Shown here in pieces: positions 1 through 10,480 of a DNA stretch of 64,000 nt; the first letter of the stretch is position 1; each line of letters starts with the position of its first letter. The position numbers were made by a program, and so were the translations under genes. The stretch is from Ascochyta rabiei (taxonomy: Eukaryota; Ascomycota; Dothideomycetes; Pleosporales; Didymellaceae). The stretch spans positions 496,001-560,000 of the forward strand of contig NC_082421.1 in the NCBI RefSeq assembly GCF_004011695.2. Direction: 5' to 3'. The notes beneath the pieces were generated by a model that saw only the letters and a list, made by a program, of their open reading frames with translations, was not told where the DNA came from and ran no database searches.

Positions 1-74
1 ATTCCACAGCCGAACATGCCGGACACGATTTCCACGGTCCGTCTACGTGCACACGATCCTCACCTCTTTCACTC

Positions 75-716
75 CTACCAGAACTTGACATTCTTCTCGT
101 ACCAATACCCCCAGCTCTTCCTTCTCTCCTCCTCCTGCCGTCTGAGCTCTTCCTGGCGATCGTACTCCTCTCTCTGTCGCCTCCGTGCCTCCTTCTTGGC
201 CTCGATGTTCGCGCGCTTCTTCTCCATTAGGTCCTGTGCTTGCTTGATGCCGGCTTTCTCCTTGGAGCGGTAGTACTGGCACACTTGGTACGAGACGACT
301 GAGACGCCGCACCAGGTCGCCACGGCCCAGTTGGAGGCTATCAGAACGGGTTCTGGAGTCTTGTTAGTCATTGTGCTCGAATCCCGTGGATTTCACTACG
401 TTGTGTTGCCGCAGTGAGCGAGTTCGTGCGACGTACTCCCGATAATGGCTGCCAGGCTGCCTCCTGCAAATCCGGCTGCTAGGCCTTGCAGCTGCGAGTC
501 TCGCACGCACGGCCGCTTGTGGAAGTTCATGTAGTACTCCGGTCCCAGGGTTCGCACGGCATCGATGTATGAGGGCCCGTCGCCGTCGACTTTCTCTCCG
601 CCCGCAGTGTGTGCTGTCCCGCCGGGCATGCTGTTCGCCGGCGCGCGAGGGCGCGGGGGGAGGTTGTCGATTTGGGTTGTCTGAACGCCGGAGGTCGGCC
701 GTGTGTCGTCTGCCAT
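75..716 (-). CDS. COX20: Cytochrome c oxidase assembly protein Cox20
   Basis: Two exons on the minus strand: 716-437 and 352-75, intron 436-353 (donor GTACGT, acceptor CTCCAG, branch GACTAAC), giving 185 aa. The join restores ...AAIIGKPVLIASNWAVATW, the conserved Cox20/FAM36A core: a glycine-rich membrane segment, then a second hydrophobic segment, then a charged C-terminal coiled tail (roughly residues 125-175, rich in K/E/R). Cox20 is an inner mitochondrial membrane chaperone for Cox2 during complex IV assembly (family knowledge). The long N-terminus, poor in hydrophobic residues, is typical of filamentous fungi. It is divergent from POL2, with about 700 bp of shared upstream DNA. Length and motif agree with the family; the exact start is the first ATG. 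Confidence 0.85.
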
Positions 717-1423
717 GATGGCGGTGGTGTGATGTGCGTTGAGAGGGAGGGAGCGTGAGAGAGAAAGCGCGATGGTAGACTCGCTTCTGGAGGAAGTCGA
801 GAAACTGGCGATTGAAGTTCTAGTGTGGTGGGACTACTCTTCGTCGATGGTGGTGAGCTGGGCTCGGTGGTGGTGCAGAAAGGCCCGAGAGAGAAATAAT
901 GATGCATCACTCCCTGCCTGTGGCGTCGAGTCTCGAGTGTGGCTGGTCGACAACCCCTGCAGCCGCTTTGGTCAATGCGGACTAGCTCACAACGCGAGAT
1001 CGATTGACATTAGAGGAAAATGCCCAAGCCGGTCCCTTTGAAAACCATATCGCGAAAGCCTTCAGACGGAGACTGCTAAGCCAGCATGGCTACAATTGCG
1101 TGTACTCGACTTTGCAACGCTTCTAGAGTAGTCAACGACACCAATTTCAATCCAAAGCACGTTGATGGTCGCATGGATGTCTTGCCCTTAGCACTTTAAC
1201 CCCCAATCTGGTTAGCGCCGACGCGAGAACGCGAAGCGCGTCCTCGCGTTGTGTTTTCTATGGGGGCATTGTGTTCCTCTACTCTTGCCTGCATTGCACA
1301 CACGCCGCCAATCTCGATACCCCGCGCTTTTCTGTCTCCTAACTGTTCAAATGATACCCTGAACTGCACATATCCGCATTTACACGTACTCGTCTTAATC
1401 TTTCACACACACAACCACACACC
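717..1423. promoter_or_regulatory. Divergent promoter region COX20/POL2 with CGCG-core cluster
   Basis: No convincing gene lies in this 707-bp gap. At 1221-1250, about 175-200 bp before the POL2 ATG, four CGCG cores with A/T/G flanks occur in 30 bp (ACGCGA, ACGCGA, GCGCGT, TCGCGT). These resemble MCB elements bound by the MBF cell-cycle factor, which controls replication genes including POL2 in yeast (established for yeast; inference here). Confidence 0.45.
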
Positions 1424-4400
1424 ATGGGCGCACCGCGGCGAGCAGGCCAGCCCTTCCGCCGGGTTGGCAAGGCGGGCAACACATCCTACGGGCACAACAA
1501 GCGGAAAACAGTCGACGCCGGCTCGTTACGCAGCACCGAACAAACATCACAGAATGAGAAGCTCGAGGCCACACGTCTCGCACACCACATTGATGAGGCT
1601 ATGGGCTTTCCGCGCTTCGAGTCGGGCAAGAAGAAGGTCGGCTGGCTCGTCAATATGCGATCCACTGCGATAGAAGATGAGCATGTGCCGGGCGGGAGAG
1701 CGGGTGTGGACTACTACTTCCTTGGCGAGGACGGCGATACATTCAAGGCGACGCTGGAGTACGATCCGTACTTCTTGCTTGCTGTAAAGAAGGGGAAGGA
1801 GCAGGAGGTGGAAGAGTGGTGTCGGCGAGCCTTCGAAGGGCTGGTCAAGACATTTAAGAGGGTGGAGAAGGAAGATCTGTCCATGCCTAACCATCTCACA
1901 GGGTACAGGAGAACGTTTCTGCAGCTCAGCTTCGCAAACGTAAACGACCTCCTCGCAGTGCGGAAAGCTGTGGGACCCATAGTAGAGAAGAACAAGAAGA
2001 ACGTCAACGCCATGGACACATACGCCGAGGTCGCCACAGGCAATGTGGACATGGACTTTTACGACAACGACGATTACGAACACGAGAAACGATTCACGAC
2101 CGTTGTTGATTCCAGCGATTTCATTTTAGACATCCGCGAATACGATGTTCCCTACCATGTCCGAGTGGCCATTGACAAAGACGTCAGGATCGGAAACTGG
2201 TACACTGTTGAGGCCAAGCACGGCGTTGTCAGCATGACATGCATGGAAGACCGACTTACGCCTGCAGACCCCGTTGTCATGGCTTACGACATCGAGACTA
2301 CGAAGCTGCCGCTGAAGTTTCCGGACGCTGTCATTGATCAGATCATGATGGTTTCGTACATGATCGACGGACAAGGGTTTCTGATCACGAACCGCGAGAT
2401 AGTGTCGGAGGACATACAGGATTTTGAATACACGCCAAAACCGGAATACCAGGGGCCGTTCATCATCTTCAACGAGCCAGATGAGAAGGCGCTGATCGAG
2501 CGGTTCTTTGAGCACATCAAGGAGGCAAGGCCGACGGTCATGGTTACGTACAACGGAGACTTCTTCGATTGGCCCTTCGTCGAGGCAAGAGCCAGCGTTC
2601 TGGGTATTGACATGTACCAGGAGATTGGCTTCCGGAAGAACAGTGAGGACATCTACCAGTCGGACTACTGCGCACACATGGATGCTTTCGCCTGGGTCAG
2701 TCGAGACAGTTACCTACCACAAGGAAGTCGTGGTCTCAAAGCTGTCACCATGGCCAAGCTTGGCTACGACCCCGACGAGCTGGACCCGGAACTAATGACA
2801 CCGTACGCCTCCGAACGACCACAAACGTTGGCAGAGTACTCAGTTTCCGACGCTGTTGCCACATACTACTTGTACATGAAATATGTCCATCCCTTCATCT
2901 TCGCTTTGTGCAAGATCATTCCGCTGGGTCCGGATGATACACTACGAAAGGGTACTGGTACCCTGTGCGAGATGTTGTTGATGGTGCAAGCATATCAAAA
3001 GGGCATTGTGCTCCCGAACAAGCATCAGGCACCAAAAGAGGCGTTCTGGGATGGCCATCTGCTGGAGTCAGAGACGTATGTCGGTGGTCACGTCGAGAGT
3101 ATCGAAGCGGGCGTCTTCCGCAGCGACATCCCGTATGACTTCGCGATAGATCCCACAGCTATTGACGAGCTGGTCCGGGATCTCGACGCCGCACTGAAGT
3201 TCAGTATAGAGGTCGAAGAGAAGAAGAAATTGGAGGATATTACGAACTATGAGGAGGTAAAGGATCAGATTGTCGAAAAGTTGATGCAGCTCAAGAACAC
3301 ACCAAACCGCAATGAACGGCCACTCATCTACCATTTGGATGTTGCGTCCATGTACCCCAACATCATGACGACAAACCGACTGCAACCTGATTCCATGATC
3401 CAAGAGTCGAATTGCGCTGCGTGCGATTTCAACCGACCAGGCAAAACGTGCGATCGCCGCATGCCTTGGGCTTGGAGAGGTGAGTACCTTCCGGCCAAAC
3501 GGGACGAATACAATATGGTGCGTAACGCCCTGGAAAACGAGCGTTTTCCTGGAAAGTACGCAAACTCCACGACAAGGACTTTCCAAGAGCTTTCGATAGA
3601 CGAGCAAACCACGCTGGTCAAGAAGCGCTTGACAGACTACTCGAAGAAGATCTACCACAAGATTCACGATCAAACGACAATAGAACGCGAAGCCATCATC
3701 TGTCAGCGCGAGAACCCCTTCTACGTCGATACCGTTGTGAATTTCCGTGATCGACGTTACGACTTCAAAGGCAAGCAGAAACTTTGGAAGGGCAAGACTG
3801 AAGACTTGAAGAAGGCCGGAGCACCGGCCTCACAGATCGAGGATGCAAAAAAAATGGTAGTCTTGTTTGACTCTATGCAGCTGGCGCACAAGGTCATCCT
3901 CAACTCCTTCTACGGCTACGTCATGCGCAAGGGTTCGCGATGGTACTCGTTGGAAATGGCTGGTGTCACTTGCTTGACGGGTGCGCGCATTATCCAACTG
4001 GCCCGCTCTCTAGTTGAGCGTATTGGACGTCCGCTCGAGCTCGATACCGACGGTATATGGGCTATTCTCCCCGCGACATTCCCCGAGAACTTTGCTTTCA
4101 AGATGAGCAATGGCAAGAAACTAACCATCTCGTACCCCTGTACTATGTTGAATCATTTGGTTCATGAGCAATACACCAATCATCAGTACGAGACGCTTGT
4201 CGACCCGCAGACATTCCGGTACGAGAAGCACAGCGATAACACAATCTTCTTCGAGGTCGATGGGCCGTACAAGGCCATGATTCTGCCTACATCCAAAGAA
4301 GAAGACAAGAACTTGAAGAAGCGATATGCTGTCTTCAATCATGACGGCAGTCTTGCTGAACTGAAGGGTTTCGAGGTAAAGAGACGTGGTGAGTTGAAGC

Positions 4401-7400
4401 TCATCAAGAACTTCCAGTCCCAAATCTTCAAGTTTTTCTTGGAGGGCACTACGCTCGAGGAGACCTACGGTGCTGTCGCAAACGTCGCCAATCGCTGGCT
4501 CGATATCTTGGACACACGCGGTGCGACTCTAGCAGACGAAGAGCTTGTCGATCTCATTGTCGAGAACAAAAGCATGACGAAGACACTGGAGGAATACGGA
4601 GCGCAGAAGTCCACTGCTATCACCACCGCCAAACGCCTTGCTGAGTTTTTGGGTGAACAGATGGTAAAGGACAAGGGGTTGAACTGCAAATACATCATTT
4701 CTTCACGGCCTCGAAACGCTCCTGTCACCGAGCGCGCCATCCCGATGTCCATTTTCTCCGCCGAAGACTCTGTCAAGCGGTACTTTCTGAGGAAGTGGAT
4801 GCGTGAGGATCCTGGCGAGATGGACATCAGAAGCATTCTGGATTGGGATTACTACCGTGAGCGTTTGGCATCCGTCATTCAGAAGCTAATCACCATCCCT
4901 GCGGCGCTCCAGAAAGTCAAGAACCCAGTGCCAAGGGTATTCCATCCGGATTGGCTTGCCAAAAGGATTCGACAGAAAGAAGACAAGTTCCAGCAAACGA
5001 AGATGACGGACATGTTCACTAAAAGCAAGAAAGCACTCACAAATGGTGATGCAAATATCGCCAACAACAAGCTTTCCGGCGACTTTGAGGACTTTGGCGC
5101 ACCCAAGTCGTCGCAGGTCAAGAGGGGCGTTGCAACGAAGATGGTCACTAAACGGAAGGAGCCCGAGCCTGATGTCCCCTTACAGACAGATCCATACGCG
5201 GCATTGCCCAAGGTCATGCCATCCATCACCGAGGACTACTCTGGGTGGCTCATGTACCAAAAGCAGAAGTGGAAGATCCAACGACAAGCGCGGAAGCGCA
5301 GACGTCAGCTGTTCGGAGAGAAGCCTGTGGATGCCTCGGATGCTATCGGGACACTGTTCAGGAATCAAGCAGAGATGCTGTTCATCAGCACTTGGCAACT
5401 CATTCAGCTGCGGCCAACGGAGACTCCAGGGGAAGTCAAAGCTTTCGTGCTCATTGACAAGAAGATCCATACACTCAAGATTGTTGTGCCGCGACAACTA
5501 TACCTCAACCTTCGGAGCGAGGATCTGCCTGATGTGTCGATCAGTGGATGCTCTGTGGAGAAAGTCGTCAACCACACCCTACCGAATGGACATCCATCTA
5601 TCCACTTGTTCCAGCTCCAGATGTCGGAGCAGACTTATGTTCAGGAAGCCAACACCATCTCCGCGCTGTTCAATCACCCCAGTATCGAAGGTGTGTACGA
5701 AAAGCAAGTGCCGCTGAATATCCGCGCCATCCTCGAGCTGGGCAGCACCTGCACATTTGACGAATCACAGAAAGGTGTTCTCGGAAGGGGACTAGAGCAA
5801 GGTTTCGATCTATCATCCCTCCGGAAGATTCCCTCGAAGAAGCTGTATCTCTCTGATGCTTCGTTCAGCTACCTCTACGTGTACCACGTCAGCAGCGGAG
5901 ACCGCAATATATATGCGGTGTTCTCAACTTCGAAAAACGATGCGCATATCATCATGCAGAACAAGTCTAAGGACTCTCAGGGCATGCCAAATGTCGACAG
6001 AATATATGTAGATGCGCTACAACGTCGCATGGAAGACAGTCAGGGCGAGCCGTGGCAGACAACGATCGAGTACCAGGAAAGCATTCACTTCAAGACCACA
6101 GTGGTGACGACGAGACGGAAATCGTTGCTAGAACTTGGTGATGTGATCAAGAAAATGAAGACTGACGAGGGCAAGCCGGTCATCGTTGTTATGCAGTCAC
6201 CGAACCAGGCGCTGTTGTCCCACGATATACCCACGCTGAAGGACCTGCCTATCTTATCACTGCATCCCGATGAGTCAGACAAGCAGCTGCCTCCACTTGG
6301 CTGGCAAACTTTCATTGCCAAGCGTCTTGTAAGCCATTATCTCGATCTCGGATCCTGGGCCTCTCACCTCGTGGAGCTCGCACGCTATGGCGACATCCCT
6401 CTGTGTAACCTTGAGAGTAACGATCCACGCTTCCTCATCGATATTGCCTACGCCCGGCGTCTCCAGAAAGAGCGGGTCATCCTCTGGTGGTCTGGCCAAG
6501 CCAAACCGGACCATGCAGGCTACGAAAAAGACGATATCCTCGGTCCCTTGGAGACGGTTGACATGCCATCCGTCAACAACCCCGGCACATATTCATCGGT
6601 CTGCATCGATCTGAACCTCCGCAATCTCGCCATCAACACTATCCTCTCATCGTCCCTCATCAATGATCTCGAGGGCGCAGATAGCGTATCCTTCAATCCT
6701 GCAGCACCATCATATGATTCGGCGAACGACGGCACAAACACAATCTACTCTGACAACGCGTTTGCATCAGCTGGCATCACCGTGCTGCGCGAGATGGTGA
6801 AAGCGTGGTGGGTTGAGGCCGTTAGCGCAGGTAACGGGTACTCCATGGCAGATGTCATGGTGCAGCACCTAGTGCGTTGGGTCAGTTCGCCGGGCTCTTT
6901 CCTATATGATCGCTCTTTGCATTACTACGTGCAGATGATGAGCAAAAAGACGCTGCAACAACTCATGTCTGATTTCAAGCGCGTGGGAAGTCATATCGTG
7001 TTTGCATCCCCCAACCGCCTACTTCTTCAGACAACAAAAGCAGAGGTTGGAAATGCGTATGCATACTCTCAGTACATCATTAAGACCATCAAAGCCAAGC
7101 CTCTGTTCCAGTTTATGGACCTCGAGATCAAAGAATACTGGGATTACCTCGTTTGGTACGATGCGTTCAACTACGGCGGCCGCGGTACCTCCACAGTTGT
7201 TGAGGAAGACATTCAAACGTTGGACGATATCATGTGCTGGCAACTTGCCTCCTTCCTCCCTCCGAGTCTGCAACCAATCTTCGAGCAGTGGGTGCTTGAG
7301 TTCATTGACCTCATGCACGCAAGGAAGCGTCCGCCTCCTGGTCCCGACGGCAGCACACCGCGCGTAACTCAGATTCCTCTGCGTCCGCTGACCATCGATC

Positions 7401-8140
7401 CGGACGAGAAGACCCAGATCCTGCCCAAGACGTTCACCAAGGGTCTGTACAAACACATCTCCACACTTCTGCGCCGCCAACACACGGAGATTTTGCACCC
7501 TGAACTCGCAGCCGACTATGCATTCCCATCTCTTCCAGGCAGCCACTTGAACCTGTCCAACCCGATGCTGCAGCTGGTGAAGAGCATATGCCAGGTACTA
7601 AGCCTGGACCGGGCCATCACACTCGAAGCCCGGCTGCTGCGTAAAGAACTGCTGCACCTCTTCGAGATCCGCGAATTCAGCGCCGAAGCCACCTTCGCCA
7701 ACCCCAGCGCCGCGCTCGTGGTCCGCGGCGTCATATGCGACGAATGCACCTCCTCGCGCGATCTGGATTTATGTCGTGACGCAAGCCTACTGCCCGCTCT
7801 CCCCTCAGGCACCTCAGACGCACCCATTGCGCTGCCCAAATGGAAGTGCGAAAACCCGGCCTGTCTCGCGCCATACGATAAGCTGCGCATCGAAGAGCAG
7901 CTGGTTAGTGAAGTTCAGCGCTTGCTCCTCGAGTGGTGCACGCAGGACCTTAAGTGCGGAAAGTGCAAGCGCCTCAGGTCGAATGAGTTCATGGAGCACT
8001 GTGCGTGCGCCGGCGAATGGGTTGCCACCCGCGATCGAGCAGAGGCTAAGAGGAGGTTGGGTGTGTACGGACGCGTGAGCGAGTTTTACGGACTGAGGAT
8101 GCTCGAGGCGGTTGTGCAAGAGTGTTTGGAGGGGTTTTAG
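1424..8140 (+). CDS. POL2: DNA polymerase epsilon catalytic subunit
   Basis: Uninterrupted 2238-aa ORF, the usual length for the family-B leading-strand polymerase. The N-terminal half is the catalytic core. Exonuclease motif I reads AYDIETTK near residue 287. Polymerase motif A is DVASMYPNI near 639, motif B is NSFYGY near 826, and motif C is ELDTDG near 872, with the Pol epsilon-type DTD rather than DTS of other B-family enzymes. The second half is the inactive polymerase-like domain. The C-terminus (about 2105-2200) holds two cysteine clusters, CDEC..C..CENPAC and CGKC..C.C, which in this family bind metal and the Dpb2 subunit. The start is the first ATG after a pyrimidine-rich leader. It is intron-less, unusual for so long a fungal gene. 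Function is certain at family level: processive DNA synthesis and proofreading at the replication fork. Confidence 0.98.
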   Translation: MGAPRRAGQPFRRVGKAGNTSYGHNKRKTVDAGSLRSTEQTSQNEKLEATRLAHHIDEAMGFPRFESGKKKVGWLVNMRSTAIEDEHVPGGRAGVDYYFLGEDGDTFKATLEYDPYFLLAVKKGKEQEVEEWCRRAFEGLVKTFKRVEKEDLSMPNHLTGYRRTFLQLSFANVNDLLAVRKAVGPIVEKNKKNVNAMDTYAEVATGNVDMDFYDNDDYEHEKRFTTVVDSSDFILDIREYDVPYHVRVAIDKDVRIGNWYTVEAKHGVVSMTCMEDRLTPADPVVMAYDIETTKLPLKFPDAVIDQIMMVSYMIDGQGFLITNREIVSEDIQDFEYTPKPEYQGPFIIFNEPDEKALIERFFEHIKEARPTVMVTYNGDFFDWPFVEARASVLGIDMYQEIGFRKNSEDIYQSDYCAHMDAFAWVSRDSYLPQGSRGLKAVTMAKLGYDPDELDPELMTPYASERPQTLAEYSVSDAVATYYLYMKYVHPFIFALCKIIPLGPDDTLRKGTGTLCEMLLMVQAYQKGIVLPNKHQAPKEAFWDGHLLESETYVGGHVESIEAGVFRSDIPYDFAIDPTAIDELVRDLDAALKFSIEVEEKKKLEDITNYEEVKDQIVEKLMQLKNTPNRNERPLIYHLDVASMYPNIMTTNRLQPDSMIQESNCAACDFNRPGKTCDRRMPWAWRGEYLPAKRDEYNMVRNALENERFPGKYANSTTRTFQELSIDEQTTLVKKRLTDYSKKIYHKIHDQTTIEREAIICQRENPFYVDTVVNFRDRRYDFKGKQKLWKGKTEDLKKAGAPASQIEDAKKMVVLFDSMQLAHKVILNSFYGYVMRKGSRWYSLEMAGVTCLTGARIIQLARSLVERIGRPLELDTDGIWAILPATFPENFAFKMSNGKKLTISYPCTMLNHLVHEQYTNHQYETLVDPQTFRYEKHSDNTIFFEVDGPYKAMILPTSKEEDKNLKKRYAVFNHDGSLAELKGFEVKRRGELKLIKNFQSQIFKFFLEGTTLEETYGAVANVANRWLDILDTRGATLADEELVDLIVENKSMTKTLEEYGAQKSTAITTAKRLAEFLGEQMVKDKGLNCKYIISSRPRNAPVTERAIPMSIFSAEDSVKRYFLRKWMREDPGEMDIRSILDWDYYRERLASVIQKLITIPAALQKVKNPVPRVFHPDWLAKRIRQKEDKFQQTKMTDMFTKSKKALTNGDANIANNKLSGDFEDFGAPKSSQVKRGVATKMVTKRKEPEPDVPLQTDPYAALPKVMPSITEDYSGWLMYQKQKWKIQRQARKRRRQLFGEKPVDASDAIGTLFRNQAEMLFISTWQLIQLRPTETPGEVKAFVLIDKKIHTLKIVVPRQLYLNLRSEDLPDVSISGCSVEKVVNHTLPNGHPSIHLFQLQMSEQTYVQEANTISALFNHPSIEGVYEKQVPLNIRAILELGSTCTFDESQKGVLGRGLEQGFDLSSLRKIPSKKLYLSDASFSYLYVYHVSSGDRNIYAVFSTSKNDAHIIMQNKSKDSQGMPNVDRIYVDALQRRMEDSQGEPWQTTIEYQESIHFKTTVVTTRRKSLLELGDVIKKMKTDEGKPVIVVMQSPNQALLSHDIPTLKDLPILSLHPDESDKQLPPLGWQTFIAKRLVSHYLDLGSWASHLVELARYGDIPLCNLESNDPRFLIDIAYARRLQKERVILWWSGQAKPDHAGYEKDDILGPLETVDMPSVNNPGTYSSVCIDLNLRNLAINTILSSSLINDLEGADSVSFNPAAPSYDSANDGTNTIYSDNAFASAGITVLREMVKAWWVEAVSAGNGYSMADVMVQHLVRWVSSPGSFLYDRSLHYYVQMMSKKTLQQLMSDFKRVGSHIVFASPNRLLLQTTKAEVGNAYAYSQYIIKTIKAKPLFQFMDLEIKEYWDYLVWYDAFNYGGRGTSTVVEEDIQTLDDIMCWQLASFLPPSLQPIFEQWVLEFIDLMHARKRPPPGPDGSTPRVTQIPLRPLTIDPDEKTQILPKTFTKGLYKHISTLLRRQHTEILHPELAADYAFPSLPGSHLNLSNPMLQLVKSICQVLSLDRAITLEARLLRKELLHLFEIREFSAEATFANPSAALVVRGVICDECTSSRDLDLCRDASLLPALPSGTSDAPIALPKWKCENPACLAPYDKLRIEEQLVSEVQRLLLEWCTQDLKCGKCKRLRSNEFMEHCACAGEWVATRDRAEAKRRLGVYGRVSEFYGLRMLEAVVQECLEGF

Positions 8141-8784
8141 ACGTAGATGTAGATTATACTTCGCCCCACTGACGGCGTGGTCGAGGCTATTTGGATCTCC
8201 TTGTGCATGCCGCTGGCGTTTTGGACGGTATGTACACGCATCTTTTGCGTGAGGCGTTGTGGTTATCCGTCTCTGGAATTGCAGTCATGGCCTCTTCTAC
8301 CCTGTATGTAGCGAGACAACGAAGATGCAAATGTTGCTCTTTCACGTTCCTCTTCGGCTGTCATGTGCTTCTATCATTCTCTTAACACTTTGTATTCTTC
8401 TTTACATCCAAGTCCACCTTGGGAAACCCACCACGACAAAAGCTCAATTGGTTTTGTAAGACCGGCGATGGTAGACACCGCTCGTTACCTATCCCTCTGC
8501 ACCGCTGACAGGAGCTTACAAGATGCCTGGCATACTCAGTACAAATTCCGTGACTACAGGTATGCGAATGTGCTAAAAGGCTGCAAGCAGCTACAGTCTA
8601 GCAGCTCTGCTTTTGATTTTCTTCGGCAAAGAATGCGACCTACAAGTGGAACATAGATATCCCTGCTCGCCCCGAATTTGTCTTCACTTTCACCCCGTCC
8701 CATGCACTAGCGGCATTGTGCAAACCCTATTGCAGCTGCAATCTTCGTACGCAAACAACGACAATTACTTCAACTACAACAGTC
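8141..8784. other. Intergenic, 3' of POL2
   Basis: No supported gene. It contains short unconvincing ORFs, the presumed POL2 terminator, and the 5' flank of the BTB pseudogene. Confidence 0.5.
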
Positions 8785-9110
8785 ATGTCAACACCCCACA
8801 AGCCTGTGCTCTCAGAGAAGCGGAATGCATTGAGGTCAGTGTTCCCGGCGGCCTAACGTGCGTGTCAAAAAATGCTAAACACGCGTCTGCAGTTACGGTC
8901 CCGCTGCACTGCTGACTATCCGTGTCGGGAAAGAGCCAACATAAAAAAGACTCAATCGCTCATGAAACTTTCCTGACCTGTCGGTCAGAATTCTTTCACC
9001 GCGCCTTCAATGGGCGCTGGTAGGAAGCCGAGACCAGGGTGGTCAAACTACCAGAAGATTCTCCAGAAGTTTTCGCCGCCTATCTCGACTGCGTATACAC
9101 CAATCAGGTG
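8785..9110 (+). pseudogene. Degenerate BTB/POZ-domain gene
   Basis: A short BTB gene can be read with two lesions. The 50-nt first exon 8785-8834 (MSTPHKPVLSEK...) is joined across an intron at 8835-8892 (GTCAGT...GTCTGCAG) to exon 2 (YGPAALLTIRVGKEPT...). Near 8940 the frame is lost by one base just before an A-run. In the shifted frame the BTB core continues as SIAHETFLTCRSEFFHRAFNG, then hits an in-frame TAG at 9021-9023. Beyond it the core continues as VVKLPEDSPEVFAAYLDCVY up to about 9110. The same motif order (HESFLTARSEFFRRAMNG...LYLNFVY) and the same 50-nt first exon occur in the intact BTB gene at 21496-22014, so the two are paralogues. BTB domains dimerise and recruit partners such as cullin-3; this copy cannot make an intact domain without readthrough and frameshifting. 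Confidence 0.8.
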
Positions 9111-9265
9111 TCAAGCGAACTGCTTGTCAGAACGTCGACCGTTACTATCGATTTGGCTTACGCAAAAAGCTTCGTGGCTATCGATCTCAACAATCTTCTG
9201 ACACAGATCTGGCATATCGCATCCAATCGATCACCAACTCTTATGGGTGGACAGACGACCGACCC

Positions 9266-10393
9266 ATGCTGGATATTTATCTCTGTAACCGTCAGGCTTG
9301 CTTGGAAGTCCATCCGCTGCTGTATGAGAAAACCTTTTCTTACTTTGAATCAGTGATGCGACAGCAGCAATCGGTCATGGCTGCAAAGAGGTTTCTTGCG
9401 AGTCGACCGCATTCATGCTCTTTGATACGACGACTTGGCGTCTACGCAGAGGAAGAGGCCTACAGCGGCCAAAGCGCTCTCTCATCGATCACGCCCGAGG
9501 ATTTCAAGACTTCTATCGAATACATTGCTTCTCACTGTCAACTGCGATACCTCAAGATCCGGGTCTACAACTGGCATCTCAATGAAGTCGCGGACTTTCG
9601 CACGGGGATGGCGATGTTTGGAAAATCAAAAGAAATTGGCGATGTATCTGAATGGGTCAAGTGTCTTTCAGTATGGAATGACCTGGAGGCACTAGACGTG
9701 CAGCTACGTTGTTGTTCTGTTCCTCTTGTTCAGAGATCATTCGCTATGCTGAAGTTCATGCGCTCGAACATGGTGCAGGAAGGTCACACCTTGCAAGGGA
9801 TGGAGGGTATCAGGATGCAGATCGCACATCCAGACGTGGACCAAGGACCAACTCATGAGCGAGAACTGATGTGCGAAATCAGTATCGAAAAGGGGCGGCC
9901 GATGTTGCTCCAGGAGAGAAGAGTCAAATTGCTGCCAGACAGCTGGTGCAAGCAACGTGGAATATTCCTTGCGCGCTGGAAGTGTGATTGCAGTCCTGGG
10001 AGCGACTGGGATCATCGGTTCAGTTGCGGTAACGATCATCTGGAGCATCTCGTCCGCATCCCCGAAAGTGACTGGGAAGGCAGGGGAACTTTAGCGAAAG
10101 GGAGCCCAAAACCTTGCGTAGCCTTTGAGAAGAGCGAACTTGATTATCTTTATGGGCAAGATGTATGGGACAGCCGTAGGTGGGGAGGCGGCCCTTTCCA
10201 GGATTACCTTCCTCAGGGAGTTTCTGTTGGCGATTTTCAGCGAGCAAAGTCACTTTTGGAAGCGGGAGTTAGAACCTGGCTACCGGCTGAGCATGAGAGA
10301 TATCCGGGAAGCGAGTTTGGAGATACTGACAGCCCTTTGAGCATTCACTGGGACGATGGAGACGATCTCGACGCGGTGACGGTGAAGGATTAG
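9266..10393 (+). CDS. Hypothetical protein, fungal family with a degenerate CRQ-type motif
   Basis: 375-aa ORF in another frame from the BTB relic just upstream. The segment LCNRQACLEVHPLLYEKTFSYF resembles the motif of many uncharacterised ascomycete proteins in which a conserved R-Q..-EA..-LLY..N-TF block follows an F-box-like start. The middle part is leucine-rich, the C-terminus acidic. The frame stays open upstream (about 9200) and reads plausibly there, so the true start may lie further 5' or have been lost with the decayed BTB gene. No catalytic motif is recognised. Function unknown; it may itself be a remnant. Confidence 0.5.
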   Translation: MLDIYLCNRQACLEVHPLLYEKTFSYFESVMRQQQSVMAAKRFLASRPHSCSLIRRLGVYAEEEAYSGQSALSSITPEDFKTSIEYIASHCQLRYLKIRVYNWHLNEVADFRTGMAMFGKSKEIGDVSEWVKCLSVWNDLEALDVQLRCCSVPLVQRSFAMLKFMRSNMVQEGHTLQGMEGIRMQIAHPDVDQGPTHERELMCEISIEKGRPMLLQERRVKLLPDSWCKQRGIFLARWKCDCSPGSDWDHRFSCGNDHLEHLVRIPESDWEGRGTLAKGSPKPCVAFEKSELDYLYGQDVWDSRRWGGGPFQDYLPQGVSVGDFQRAKSLLEAGVRTWLPAEHERYPGSEFGDTDSPLSIHWDDGDDLDAVTVKD

Positions 10394-10480
10394 CGGAGTC
10401 GTTGCGTGTCAGAATAGTAGCTGTCTTCGGAATGAATCAAGCTATTCTGCGACCAGAAGTGACTAGTTGCTAAATATTCG

